Source: Caprella mutica (lineage: Eukaryota; Arthropoda; Malacostraca; Amphipoda; Caprellidae). Taken from it: a stretch of 64,000 nt of DNA. The notes beneath the pieces were generated by a model that did no database searches, was not told the origin of the DNA, and saw only the letters and a list, made by a program, of their open reading frames with translations. Made by a program: the position numbers and the translations under genes. Within the stretch, counting starts at the first letter, position 1. Each line of letters opens with the position of its first letter. The stretch covers positions 62,001 to 126,000 of the forward strand of contig CANNZV010000844.1 of NCBI GenBank assembly GCA_947561585.1, read 5' to 3'. Positions 11,196-21,559 of this stretch are shown piece by piece.

Positions 11196-11381
11196 ATAGG
11201 GTCAAGCAGGTAAATTGCGGCACGCTAACTAACTGCGGCCTCTAACAAAAGAAACATCATGGTTTCAAAACACACGTTAAAAAAAAATATTAATAAATTA
11301 TATCATTCACCGCGCTTCTTTTGATATCAATGCAACATTTCAATGTAATTTGGGAGCCGCAATTTACCTATGTGACCCTAT
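11196..11381. mobile_element. small TIR element inside the array, copy b
   Basis: ATAGGGTCAAGCAGGTAAAT at the left and ATTTACCTATGTGACCCTAT at the right are inverted copies, followed inward by TGCGGC / GCCGCA. It is 186 bp with no coding capacity and a poly-A tract near 11280. It is related to 10559-10766 by both TIRs and by the adjacent internal text. Confidence 0.75.
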
Positions 11382-11437
11382 CATATTTTTGAGATATCCA
11401 GTTTAAGCACGGTCACGAATTTCCGGCTTTATCTATT

Positions 11438-11603
11438 CTAACTAGTAACTCTAGTCACGAATTCTTAGAGTTTTAGTCATCAATCCTAGCAGGGGGTTAT
11501 CGAAATTCCCCTGTCTATAATTTTTCTCTTAGTAGAGAAGAATTTCACAATGTGAAATTTGGAAAGAGACTCTATAGGCATAGCTAAGCCTATAGCTAGT
11601 TAG
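11438..11603 (+). repeat. array unit 5
   Basis: Closing stem 11438-11445 with 11596-11603. Hairpin 2 here is AACTCTA...TAGAGTT (11447-11472): relative to unit 4, a C-to-T change on one side is matched by G-to-A on the other. CAGGGG...CCCCTG (11490-11513), TTCTCT...AGAGAA (11524-11539), AATTTCAC-AAT-GTGAAATT (11541-11559) and TATAGGC...GCCTATA (11573-11594) are all intact. CGG...CCG lies just upstream at 11410-11425. Confidence 0.8.
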
Positions 11604-11723
11604 TAGTTAACTGGTTAGTAGTCACCGTAAATTTGGGACGAAAATATTAAGTGAGTTAGTTATACACGATATAGCGTATATTTGCAGTGTAAGCACGGTC
11701 TCGAAATACCGGCTTCGAACTAA

Positions 11724-11850
11724 CTAACTAGATTTACCCTAGTCACGAATTTCTAGGGTTTGTCTTCGGTCCAGCAGGGGGTTATCGAAATTCCCCTGTC
11801 TGTGAAATTATTGGAAAGAGACTATAGGCATACAACCTATAACTAGTTAG
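11724..11850 (+). repeat. array unit 6 (shorter)
   Basis: Closing stem 11724-11731 with 11843-11850. ACCCTAG...CTAGGGT (11736-11760) is one pair longer than in unit 4. CAGGGG...CCCCTG is at 11775-11798 and TATAGG...CCTATA at 11823-11841. The TCTCT...AGAGA hairpin and the left side of the next hairpin are deleted. Confidence 0.75.
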
Positions 11851-12132
11851 TAGTTAACTGGCTCACTTAAAAACTATCAGCAAGGCCTGTTTTCAAGTAC
11901 CACGCAAGATAGGTAATTTTTTAAAAATCATAATAACGAGCAAAAGTGGCTAAAATTGTATATCCTATAGAACTAATAGTAAAGCTATAATAAAATCACT
12001 TATCTGTATACGAGAACATCTAGGCTTGAATGAAAATCGAATTCAATCGATCACAAACACTGTGCACGCACAACTAGACTTTTTAAGCCTAGGAGAGCAG
12101 GAAAAAACACACACATGTTAACGCGCCGAATG

Positions 12133-12235
12133 CAAATGGCGAACTGAATGCTTAAGTTAACGGCCGATGCAGGTGGACATCTCATAAGTTGGCACCTCTG
12201 GAACACTCCAGAATGAACAAGAATGGCGATAAGTA
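12133..12235 (-). repeat. inverted copy of the 6.9-kb element end
   Basis: Read on the minus strand this repeats 7168-7221 and the loop of the 6860-7166 palindrome, including CCACCTGCATCGGCCGTTAA. It abuts the Tc1-like fragment at 12236, so both may belong to one composite element or share an insertion point. Confidence 0.75.
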
Positions 12236-12541
12236 ATTTATTGTACAAAATGAAAATAAATGTGTAAACTGTATTCTGATGTGTACATTGACCTCTGTAG
12301 TGTTTTACGAGCCATGCCTTGTGATTTGCTATGACAATTCGATTGAGTCCGACGGTCTCTCTCACACAACTTCCGAGCCTCAGCTAGACCTGTGCTGTGT
12401 TGAGGACGTTTTTCCTTCTCTTTCAAAGAAGTCATTACTTTAGAGACAGTAGCTCATGTAACGTCAAACATTCGGACAGTTTCTAGCGCCTGCAATTCGG
12501 ACACCAACCATTTGGCCTTTTTGAAAGGCAGATAGGTTTAC
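12236..12541 (-). pseudogene. Tc1-like transposase N-terminal fragment
   Basis: On the minus strand, alternating frames give ATVSKVMTSLKEKEKRP, KLCERDRRTQS and LNRIVIANHK. Together these match the two helix-turn-helix DNA-binding segments at the N-terminus of Tc1/mariner-superfamily transposases. At least two frameshifts and stops break the frame, and the DDE catalytic domain is absent. The family assignment is established knowledge applied to short motifs. The fragment is plainly non-functional. Confidence 0.6.
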
Positions 12542-13598
12542 CAGTTTAAAAGGGTTGTAACTTACAACTAATTTTATAAAATGTCTCTGTGAAATACACC
12601 TATCCTTGACAAAAAATCAAACAGGAAATTCCTCAAATAAACAAAGAAAGCATTACAATGTTCAAGCCTTGTATTTATTTAATATATTCAAAGATTGTGA
12701 TGCCAAGACGTTAGGTAGTTTCTATTTTGTCCAGCTCTTGTTAAATCTAGACAGTAAAGTATTTCATGGCGTCGATGTATTAAATTATTTAATAATTGGA
12801 CAGATATGATTTAAATAACGAATTTCAAATAACATTAAAAAAAAATAAAAATATTATCGAGATGATAAAATTGGCAACTCAAGGTAAAAATCAATATAAA
12901 TAAATTACGTTAATTTGTATATTTTTATATGGAATAGTTATAATGAGCTGATACTTAGGAAGATAGCATATGCCAATTTACAGGCCATTTCTGGATATTT
13001 TTTGTACAAGTTGATATTTTTTCATTAATACGGAAAAATTAATTTTATTCATTTTATTATGGAATAGGTAAAATTAGTTGGTACTTTATGATTGCAGGTT
13101 AATGTGTGATATTTTTGAGTTGCCCCGAGCTCTTTTTCTGTAAAAATATGTTATTGTAATTAATATTTTCCCCTAAAATTAATTTCTAGAGTAATGTTTT
13201 TCTATGGCCCACCCTAATATTCTGCCCATCATAATCTGCGTAGTTACAACTTCAAAAGGCGATGTAGGAAGAATTTATAGGACCGAAAAAGAAATATGGG
13301 TAATGAATCAATTACCGGATTATTAACTCTTCATAAATTACCGGATATTTTTTTTAAATAAGCATTATCATAGACTATAGTGTACTTCCCTATTAAAATT
13401 AATAGGGTATCAATTGAGGGAAAAATATATATTAGAAAAATATATTAAAAAATATTTTAAAAATATACAATTATTTATAGAGTGTGTGCCAGTTTCTCCA
13501 GAAGAATGAGGGTATATAGGTAGCGATAAACCCATTAATATTTCGTTAACAATGAAATTAAAGTATTTTGGTAACCAGGAGCCAATAAAGTTAACATC
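12542..13598. other. AT-rich unique DNA
   Basis: Low complexity with many A/T runs. A two-fold echo (CATTTTATTATGGAATAGGTAA near 13049 and a similar phrase near 12925) suggests an old local duplication. No gene is supported. Confidence 0.5.
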
Positions 13599-13690
13599 AA
13601 CCCGTACACGGTTGTTCAACTTTAACTTTGCTGATGTGCCACATCTACAGATTGCTGTCCCAAAATAAAGACACCCTCCATGTACGGGTT
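13599..13690. mobile_element. 92-bp short TIR element, copy 1
   Basis: It begins AACCCGTACACGG and ends CATGTACGGGTT, a roughly 10-bp terminal inverted repeat. The same block is present inverted at 48530-48620 with most bases kept (for example GATGTGCCACATCTACAGAT and its complement). It is too short for a gene and is probably a tiny non-autonomous element. Confidence 0.75.
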
Positions 13691-14293
13691 AATGCTCATT
13701 CAAAATTTAATTTTCCATCAGGTAAAATTAAAAGAAAATCAGGAGCATCGGGAAAAAGGTTGATTACTTTATATATATATTATATGCATATGGGCCAAAA
13801 AATGTCATACAAATTGTTATTTTGCTTATTTATGGAAAATACAGCGATTTTGATTTATTTGTAGAGCATAAAAAATTAAACTGTATTTTGTAACCCCTAC
13901 AGTTAGGCGAATTTGTCGTTCATTATATTTATTATCTACACATTTCAATAATTTTACATGACCTGAAAATAGATTATGTGTAAATCTTCTACTCTCATCT
14001 TCTTGAAATATCAGTTTTTGCCTGGCAAAATTCTTCTTTGGAATCATATACATGATAAAAGATTAATAAATATCTATTCAAACTTATTAAAAATATTTCA
14101 ATTAAATCATTTTAATTTAACACATTTCAGTAAAAACCCATACTCAAGTTATTAACTTTAAGGAAAGATTCACGTGAGGCAATCATGAAGTTAACAATTT
14201 CAATATAGTAAAGAATATCAAAGATAGGGTCAATAATTATATGGAACACCTTCCCCTCTTATTAGAGAAAAATTGGATATTAGAGAAGAAAAC
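13691..14293. other. AT-rich unique DNA
   Basis: No supported feature. Short open frames on both strands at 13628-14053 have no motif. Confidence 0.5.
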
Positions 14294-14786
14294 GGATCAA
14301 GTGTAGTTGAAGGACCCCAGTGTTAACCCAAGTGTAGTTGAAGGACACCAGTGTTAACCCAAGTGTAGTTGAAGGACCCCAGTGTTAACCCAAGTGTAGT
14401 TGAAGGACACCAGTGTTAACCCAAGTGTAGTTGAAGGACCCCAGTGTTAACCCAAGTGTAGTTGAAGGACCCCAGTGTTAACCCAAGTGTAGTTGAAGGA
14501 CACCAGTGTTAACCCAAGTGTAGTTGAAGGACACCAGTGTTAACCCAAGTGTAGTTGAAGGACACCAGTGTTAACCCAAGTGTAGTTGAAGGACCCCAGT
14601 GTTAACCCAAGTGTAGTTGAAGGACACCAGTGTTAACCCAAGTGTAGTTGAAGAACACCAGTGTTAACCCAAGTGTAGTTGAAGGACACCAGTGTTAACC
14701 CAAGTGTAGTTTAAGGACACCAGTGTTAACCCAAGTGTAGTTTAAGGACCCCAGATTGAGCTGGGGTCCTTAACTACACTTGATCC
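14294..14786. repeat. 31-bp minisatellite enclosed by inverted repeats
   Basis: About 15 units of 31 bp run from 14299, each starting AAGTGTAGTTGAAGGAC and alternating CCCCAG with CACCAG. The block is bounded by inverted ends: GGATCAAGTGTAGTTGAAGG at 14294 and its complement ending TACACTTGATCC at 14786 (26-27 bp, one indel). The last direct unit and the inverted unit form a hairpin around ATTGAG (14755-14760). The arrangement suggests a small TIR element whose left part was tandemly amplified. Confidence 0.9.
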
Positions 14787-14900
14787 AAGAAAACAAATAG
14801 AAAATAATAGTTCGATATCACAGAAGAAACTGAAGAAGGAGGTTCAACACATTGGATATCAAGTAGAAGCTGGAGGTAAGAAGATGGTTGTGCAATCTAA

Positions 14901-15133
14901 AGGGCCGTACACACGCAGGTTTTTTTAAGTCTTTGCTAAGCTCCTCCTACTTTGCTAAGCTCCTCCTAATCATTCAATCAAGAATAGACGATTTAATTAT
15001 TTTTTATATTAGTTGGTATCCATGATACCGTTTTTTTTCTTATATGATTCAAAAGTCTCTTGGGGAAAAGTAGGAGGAGTTTAGCAAAAAGTCTGGTAGA
15101 AAGACTTAAAAAAACCAGCGTGTGCACGGCCCT
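14901..15133. mobile_element. MITE with TAA target duplication (Harbinger-like)
   Basis: It starts AGGGCCGTACACACGC and ends with the inverted GCGTGTGCACGGCCCT, continuing inward with GGTTTTTTTAAGTCTTT on both sides. TAA flanks both ends (14898-14900 and 15134-15136). A 3-bp TWA duplication with GGGCC-like termini fits the PIF/Harbinger superfamily. CTTTGCTAAGCTCCTCCTA is duplicated in the left arm. There is no coding capacity in 233 bp. Confidence 0.8.
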
Positions 15134-15136
15134 TAA

Positions 15137-17910
15137 ATCTAGTCTACCACGTCACCAAACACACTCATCAAAATAGAGAGATTGACGGTCTGCTACTTAC
15201 CCAATCATATCGGAAGATGTCGATTTATTGAGACTCTTAAACTAAAGCATCTGGGCATACTAAGCGTACCTGTAGAAAAGGAAAATGTGAATATCAATTC
15301 AGAGTGAACAGGATAAAATATTAGCAGTACCTGTTGAAAATAATTTGATACTATTAATTTGTCACAATTTTAAGTATGAAGAAATATTGGTTCTCGAAAT
15401 CAATGGTATAATAGGTCAATATAAATAAAATTAATTATTAGAAAATAGTTTAATTTTCCATTTTTTTTTCACAATAGTCTAAATTTTAAGTTTTCAAAAA
15501 CCTAACGAAATGCGTGATTTTGACAGGATGTTCCCTACCCATGGTACCTGGGGTCCCTTGCATATATAGCCGATACTACAAGTTAGAACACCATTTGCTA
15601 ATATGGCACTAAAAGTTACGACCCATAAGGAATTGATACAAGTGATACACCATCAAATTACGTGAGAGCGTATTTTACTACGCCATGAAGGCCCAGTACA
15701 AACACATTCTTTGCTACCTGTGCAATAACATAGAAATTTGACACTCGATACTACTGTGAAGAAAAAATATGTTCACAGAAAGTCATGTGAAAAGTACATC
15801 ACAATTTTTAATTGCTATTACTAGTGCTTTATATAATTTATAAATATCATAAAAGGTGATAACTAATGATAATTTGATGAATGAAATTAGAAAATCAGCG
15901 CTACTTGAATTAGTTTTTGACTGAAATGGTACAGAAAAGTTATTTCAGTGCAATTCAACCTAAAAATTGGTAAATATCCAAAAGCATAAAGTTGTATTAA
16001 ATACTATAAAATGCGTTAAACAGAGTTATATCATGTAATCCTATGATACAACGAGTAACACTGATCACTGATCCCTATTCAGTTTCCTATAAAGTTCGAA
16101 AGATATTCAACCCAAAGAACGAACGAACCTAGTTAACGAATACTTCTTGCATCTCATCCATATTTTAACAAAACATGAATTGGGGTGAGAGAATTGATAT
16201 CATACGAGTTATCTCCAGTTCTACGGAGAATACTAAAAAATAGGCTTTATTCAATCATTTCTATCAAAATCCAAGAGTGTATTAAGCAAAACCAACTTTA
16301 CCTCCAATACAAGGGATCATTCTATACTGTAAAGATAGTCAAAGAGAAGCGAAACGAGCTCTCTGTTCATAATTATAGACTGTATGGAGCAACTCTCGAA
16401 GCGTATCATAAGCCCGATCCAATCCTCCTCTCACTCACTCATGTCTAAAATGAGCCCCCATGACTCGCTGTGCTTGCTGATGGAAATTAGACAATTCTGG
16501 TTCAGAGATTAGCACAGTAGCAGCAATTCGCCTCCTAATTGGTAGTTCAGCTAAGTAGTTGTCCGTTAGATTTCACTAGTATATGTCTCATAATTTTCAC
16601 CAGTTATAGTCTACAGAAAGTTGGTGAATTAAATTCACAGATGATTATTAGTCCCTTATATGAAGTATCACATTAGAACGTATCTAAATTTTTCATCATT
16701 AGTACAATAATTTACATTATTACGATATCAAATAGATTTTAATACTCGTCAAAATTCACAAGTCATGAATCTATTCATAATAAGCTAACATTTATGTTTT
16801 TGTCTGTGAGACACAAACATTTCTACATTCAAAGCGAATCACAAAACAAAATGATATCATCAAGGCATCGAAAAGAGACTTTGTTTTCCCGTATCTCCGC
16901 ATTGCCGACCTCAATGCCGCATATTCGGGACTTATGGAACGAGTCGAACCGATGAAATAAACTCGAGGATGTATAGGGAGAATTTTGACGGTGACAGTTA
17001 TACGATCGCAAAGGAAGAGACTTTAGTACGTGTTATCCTCCTCAAAATGAGAAGAGCTGAAGAGACAATATCAATGGGAATCATTATGACGTTTGCAGAA
17101 CGGTCGTTCAGGGATGGAAGGATGTTCGGGGCTCAACAGTTCGTGATTCGGACAGATTTATTGGTGGCAGCGGTGGGATTGGCACTGGAATAACCAAAGA
17201 GGAATGGTTTGACATTGCTGGAACTCTTTTAGTAACAATGCGAATTGGTTTCACCTTGGAAAAGAATTATTCTTTATTGGAAATTGCAGTTCGTCAATTA
17301 TATTTCTAAATATAAACGGATTGGTCAGAGATGAAATGAATGAAATAGTCCAATCGAGATTTTTCTTTCTTCCATTTTAGCTGGAGAAATTACACAGAAG
17401 TTAGAAAAAAAAATGAAACTGCAGTTGTCTCTTTAGTTAGATAGATAGCGGAAATATTTTACTGTCGATTGTAAAGTTTATGACAGTTGAGTAGAGCCAT
17501 TAATAAGACATCCTAATAGCGGTCTGTTCATGGCATCAACAACGGAGAAAGAACGGAAGACTACAAAGGAGATACCGATTTTATAGAAACAAATGATCAT
17601 TTCTTTACAGTACAACATCATAGTCAGTGATCTAGCTGGAAATAATTATACTTTTTAACTATTCAAAATTTGATTTAAATATATTTGGTATAATTAAAAG
17701 TTTTATATACCGAATCTACTCTTAATTGTTTATCTAATTGATGAAATATATAGGTATATTTTACAGTTTTTGTAAGGACATAAAATATCAGTTTACAAAG
17801 CAGTTTCTTTATAAATTGCGTATTCAAATTATTATTTTGAATATCGTTCATAAGGAAAAAAATCTGCACTTTTCGATAGTTCCTACAGTTTTAACATATA
17901 TTATAATGCA
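15137..17910. other. unique DNA, no supported gene
   Basis: An 87-codon plus frame (16185-16448) begins at GTG and has no domain. The block 16840-17200 is more complex and GC-richer than its flanks but shows no splice-consistent coding frame. Otherwise AT-rich. Confidence 0.45.
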
Positions 17911-18366
17911 GTGCGCAAAGAAACACTTGGTAACAGAAGTGCGCAAATAAACACTTGATAACAGAAGTGCGCAAATAAACACTTGATAACAGAAGTGCGC
18001 AAAGAAACACTTGGTAACAGAAGTGCGCAAAGAAACACTTGGTAACAGAAGTGCGCAAAGAAGCCCTTGATAACAGAAGTGCGCAAAGAAACACTTGATA
18101 ACAGAAGTGCGCAAAGAAACACTTGATAACAGAAGTGCGCAAAGAAACACTTGGTAACAGAAGTGCGCAAAGAAACACTTGATAACAGAAGTGCGCAAAG
18201 AAACACTTGATAACAGAAGTGCGCAAAGAAACACTTGGTAACAGAAGTGCGCAAAGAAACACTTGGTAACAGAAGTGCGCAAAGAAGCCCTTGATAACAG
18301 AAGTGCGCAAATAAACACTTGGTAACAGAAGTGCGCAAAGAAACACTTGGTAACAGAAGTGCGCAA
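17911..18366. repeat. 28-bp minisatellite, 16 copies
   Basis: Units start GTGCGCAAAGAAACACTT and occur exactly every 28 bp from 17911. Variants are GGTAAC/GATAAC, AAGAAAC/AATAAAC and AAGCCC. A variant unit (AAGAAGCCC) recurs at about 18055 and 18279, hinting at a longer duplicated block. The three overlapping minus open frames rotate through the units because 28 is not a multiple of 3; they are not genes. Confidence 0.97.
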
Positions 18367-18676
18367 TTGAATCCATGATGAACAGAGGACTCTATTATGC
18401 CAAGTAGAATTAATATAAAGCAAACAACAATTTCTAAATCCTCACGAACGTACTTAACAGCTACTCTAACTAAAGAATCACTCCGCCACCTTATTGTACT
18501 CCGCGGTGATAATCAGAGTGTCGGATCTTTTAATGAATATCAAAGTATGTTTGGTTTGGTGTGATTTACTGCCTCCGTATCACCAGTAGACACTGTTTGT
18601 CAGGTAATGAGTTCTGCTCACCAGAAACTCACCAGAGGAAACTGAGCTATGAGCCACAATCACGAGGAAGGCAACG
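18367..18676. other. complex unique DNA
   Basis: Mixed-composition sequence without a supported gene. Candidate conserved non-coding DNA only by its complexity. Confidence 0.35.
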
Positions 18677-18900
18677 GAAAGTGAAGAAATGACTTAATTC
18701 GTTAGCCTAGAAATACAGAGCTAGAAGTGGGAAGCAACAACACAGTGATGTGTCTGAAGAGGTTTATTTCAAAATGAAGAAATGACTTAATTCGTTAGCC
18801 TAGAAATATAAGAAATAGGAAGCAACAATGACCAGTTTCATAGCAGATACAGAGATGAATCTGAATGAGATTATATCAAAATGAAGAATGATAGCTATTA
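18677..18900. repeat. imperfect tandem duplication, about 95-bp period
   Basis: TGACTTAATTCGTTAGCCTA occurs at about 18687 and 18782, and the following GGAAGCAACAA...TGAAGAATG text also repeats. A third partial start is near 18881. It is an old two-copy duplication. Confidence 0.75.
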
Positions 18901-19126
18901 AGGTTAGGCGTCAATTTATAGATGCTAATTAATCACACAATAAAAAACTAAATAGGATACTATTGACAAATGGTACATATATGAAGCATATTTTAATGAT
19001 TAATTAAATCCTAAATTATGAATCTTCACACGTTTATTTTCCACAATCAGATTTCAATGAACATTAATTTTACAAACAAATTACTAAACCATGTTCTTTT
19101 GTCCCATTTTTCCTACACTCCGAATA

Positions 19127-19291
19127 GGGTAAGTTACGAATTATCGGTCAGTACTATACATCTTCGGTCATATAAGAAAAAACAATATAAAAATTGTGAT
19201 TATTACAAAGTGCTACTTGATAATAATTTTTATATTGTTTTTTCTTATATGACCGAAAATGAAGTACCGACCGATAATTCGTAACTTACCC
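19127..19291. mobile_element. MITE family C, copy 1 (165 bp)
   Basis: Ends GGGTAAGTTACGAATTATCG and the inverted CGATAATTCGTAACTTACCC; inverted similarity runs through CGGTCATATAAGAAAAAACA almost to the centre. The same length and ends occur at 31310-31474. The + open frame 19018-19284 passes through the arms and is incidental. Confidence 0.9.
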
Positions 19292-19506
19292 CAGTGTCCA
19301 AGAGATTTCAGAAGTGAAATTCTTTTTAGTTTGCAAGGTTATACTCACAATCTGATTCAATTTAACGTAAACAATTAATAGCCGGGCGTAATTTTAAATA
19401 TTTGTCAAATAATTGTTTCAATTATTTTCAAAATATATTAGATAGTGATGTGATTGACTAAAACTTTGTGACTCTTGTACCTGTTGTATATAAACGGGAA
19501 GAATTT

Positions 19507-19715
19507 TACAGTAAAACTCCTGAGTTATAAAATTCTGAGTTATAAAATGCACCTGAGTTATGAAGTATTTTCTATGTTTAAATAATAGAAAACGATATAA
19601 GTCATGTATTTTGTTCTAGTTATCTCTCAAATACCATAGTTTTCTCCAAGATTTCAATCATAGAAAACTATCAGTGCCCCTGAGTTATGAAGTGGATCTA
19701 AGTTATGAAGAAACT
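19507..19715 (+). mobile_element. MITE family D, copy 1 (right end lost)
   Basis: Starts TACAGTAAAACTCCTGAG and contains repeated TGAGTTATRAA words plus AAACTATCAGTGCCCCTGAG. It matches 55747-55984 in inverted orientation. The right TIR has decayed near 19700-19715, where AAGAAACTAATAC replaces the expected terminus. Confidence 0.8.
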
Positions 19716-19796
19716 AATACTCCACACCTATATAGTTATAATAGTTCCTGATGTTAGAGAAATGAATTAAAACCTTTAAATAGGTGGATCACGAGC

Positions 19797-20037
19797 ATGC
19801 ATACCCCGCTCTTATTATGTCTCACACTTATGTCAATCTATAGATATAATAATTTTATGGTTAAGCTAATATAACTTTTATTCATCATAAAATGATTTTT
19901 AATTAAACAGCCTAACTGAAAACATCCAAAAAAATACCAAAGTTACTCCTTGAATGTTTTCTATACCAGGAGAAATGAAGGAGAAACTCATTCAATTGTC
20001 ATAAGTCTGAGACGTAATAAGAGTGGGGCACACCTGC
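19797..20037. mobile_element. MITE family B, copy 2 (about 240 bp)
   Basis: The ends GCATACCCCGCTCTTATTA and TAATAAGAGTGGGGCACACC are inverted. Shared internal words with 4708-5110 include ACTGAAAACATCCAA, TTCTATACCAGGAG and ATTGTCATAAGTCTGAGACG. It is shorter than copy 1 through loss on the left half. Confidence 0.8.
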
Positions 20038-21555
20038 AATATCTTACTAATTGCTAATACTAAATTAATTATTTAAATTACACCGAACACACTTTTTAAC
20101 TTCAAAAATAGTTACATTCGATATAGTTGCATCAGTTCGATTTTTCTTTATTTTTGTTTTATTTATTCTATTCCATCTACTATAATTTCTATGCCTATAT
20201 TTACAAAACACAATTGCACAAAAGAAACATAACATTTTAAGTAAATACAGATATCCGTTTTCCATAAGAAATAATAGTTATAACTGTAGTTTTATTTATA
20301 CCATAATTTATCAGTAAAATCTCTGTTTCAATTACCTGTACAAGAAGTACTGTTCTAATCACTACTCATTACAGTGTAAATTAAAGTTAAATGAATATTA
20401 AAGTTTATTTTTCAACAAATCATTGAAAACTTACATGAAAACTTTATCTAACCCCAGTGTGTCGAATTTAGTATTGCATTACAATATCAAAATAATATTC
20501 AAAATCATTCAAATCACATTAAAAGTCCAAAAAAAAGTTTCTAAACCATATAAAATTCATTAGTGAATCCTGACATTAGGAAATGAAGGGAAATTTTGGC
20601 CAAATAAAAGATTCCCATCGATTATCATCTTCCAATTTAATTACAATCTTTCACACTTTTCCATTTGCGCCTAAAAATTGGGAGTCGATTTGATGAAATT
20701 GCGACTGACAAATGGATGGGTTTTGCCGAGTAGATATCGATGGACTACATTATTATTATTATCAATCGGGGAACTCCCCTTGAAAGCTGAAGAAGTTAAG
20801 TGCTCTCACTCATAAGAGGATTTTATACTATTGCAATAAAATCACATAACTATTAGTATTCTGAAATATAATCACTAGAACGGTTAATTAATAGAACATT
20901 GATGGGAATAATATTTAAGGTATATGAGCAATATTTATTTCATGAATAATTTTCCGTATGCCAATATTTATTCCTAACAAGGAATGTCAAAACAAATGTT
21001 GGTCCTTCACGAATGAGCGAATTTCATAATAGAATTAAATTGAATCCATTTAAAGAATAGCCAATATGTTGAAAGAAATTCAGCCCCCCTTTTTTATTCC
21101 CCTCGATAGTTTCCTCATCTTTGATACTCCAAAGTCTTTGATCTGTCGGAGCAAAAAATAACTTACATCGATATTCAATTTCATTCAGACAATATGCGAG
21201 GAAACCAAAAAACAAAAAACACACCAACAAGGCAGCCAAAGAATTCACAGCTTGGATTTTCTGAAGCAATTTACATTTTCATACTATAATTCAGAAGAAA
21301 GAAGAAATAGCCAGCTTTTGTTGTTCAGCATAAATGAAATTCAATTGAACTTAAAATATTTTTTAGAGGCCGAATGATAAAATAAATTATAAAAGGACAG
21401 GGAACGCAGAAAATTCAAAAATGAATCAACTGATACAATAAAAATAAATCTATCTACAGTATATCAACTAATTATTCCAGAGATTCACCGATTTCAGAAA
21501 AAATACCTAGTACAGAGAGTGCCAGAAGTATTTTCAAGCAGTTATTCCAGGTATT
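20038..21555. other. AT-rich unique DNA
   Basis: No supported gene. The minus frame 21024-21269 has a hydrophobic stretch (LAALLVCFLFFGFLAYCL), but the open frame is short and no splice or homology support is visible. Confidence 0.45.
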
Positions 21556-21559
21556 TTAA

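Larger units (their letters stand above)
9526..11870 (+). repeat. long-period array of multi-hairpin units with interleaved TIR elements
   Basis: A 2.3-kb block of diverged tandem units. Typical order within a unit: a TATAC...GTATA hairpin; a CGG...CCG hairpin; CTAACTAG; an ACCCTA...TAGGGT hairpin; a CAGGGG...CCCCTG hairpin; a TCTCT...AGAGA hairpin; an ATTTCAC...GTGAAAT hairpin; a TAGGC...GCCTA hairpin; then CTAGTTAG, which pairs with the earlier CTAACTAG. Five copies keep the closing pair (about 10023-10177, 10300-10443, 10969-11133, 11438-11603, 11724-11850). A more decayed copy lies at 9530-9835. Two small TIR elements lie between units. There is no coding potential. It could be a structured transcript or a palindrome-rich foldback DNA element; the sequence alone cannot say which. 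Confidence 0.85.

Noticed and set aside
9526..11870. Self-cleaving hammerhead ribozyme in the hairpin units
   Set aside because: I looked for CTGANGA and a matching GAAA core in the units. CTGAGTGAAA in unit 4 does not fit the core.
16185..16448. 87-codon plus frame containing ISYELSPVLRR
   Set aside because: A faint resemblance to transposon-derived proteins was considered, but the match is a few residues only and the start is GTG.
17848..18423. Three overlapping minus-strand open frames of 145-191 codons with FAHFCYQ-type repeats
   Set aside because: They rotate through the 28-bp minisatellite in all three frames, and the flanks are not coding. The openness follows from the unit sequence.
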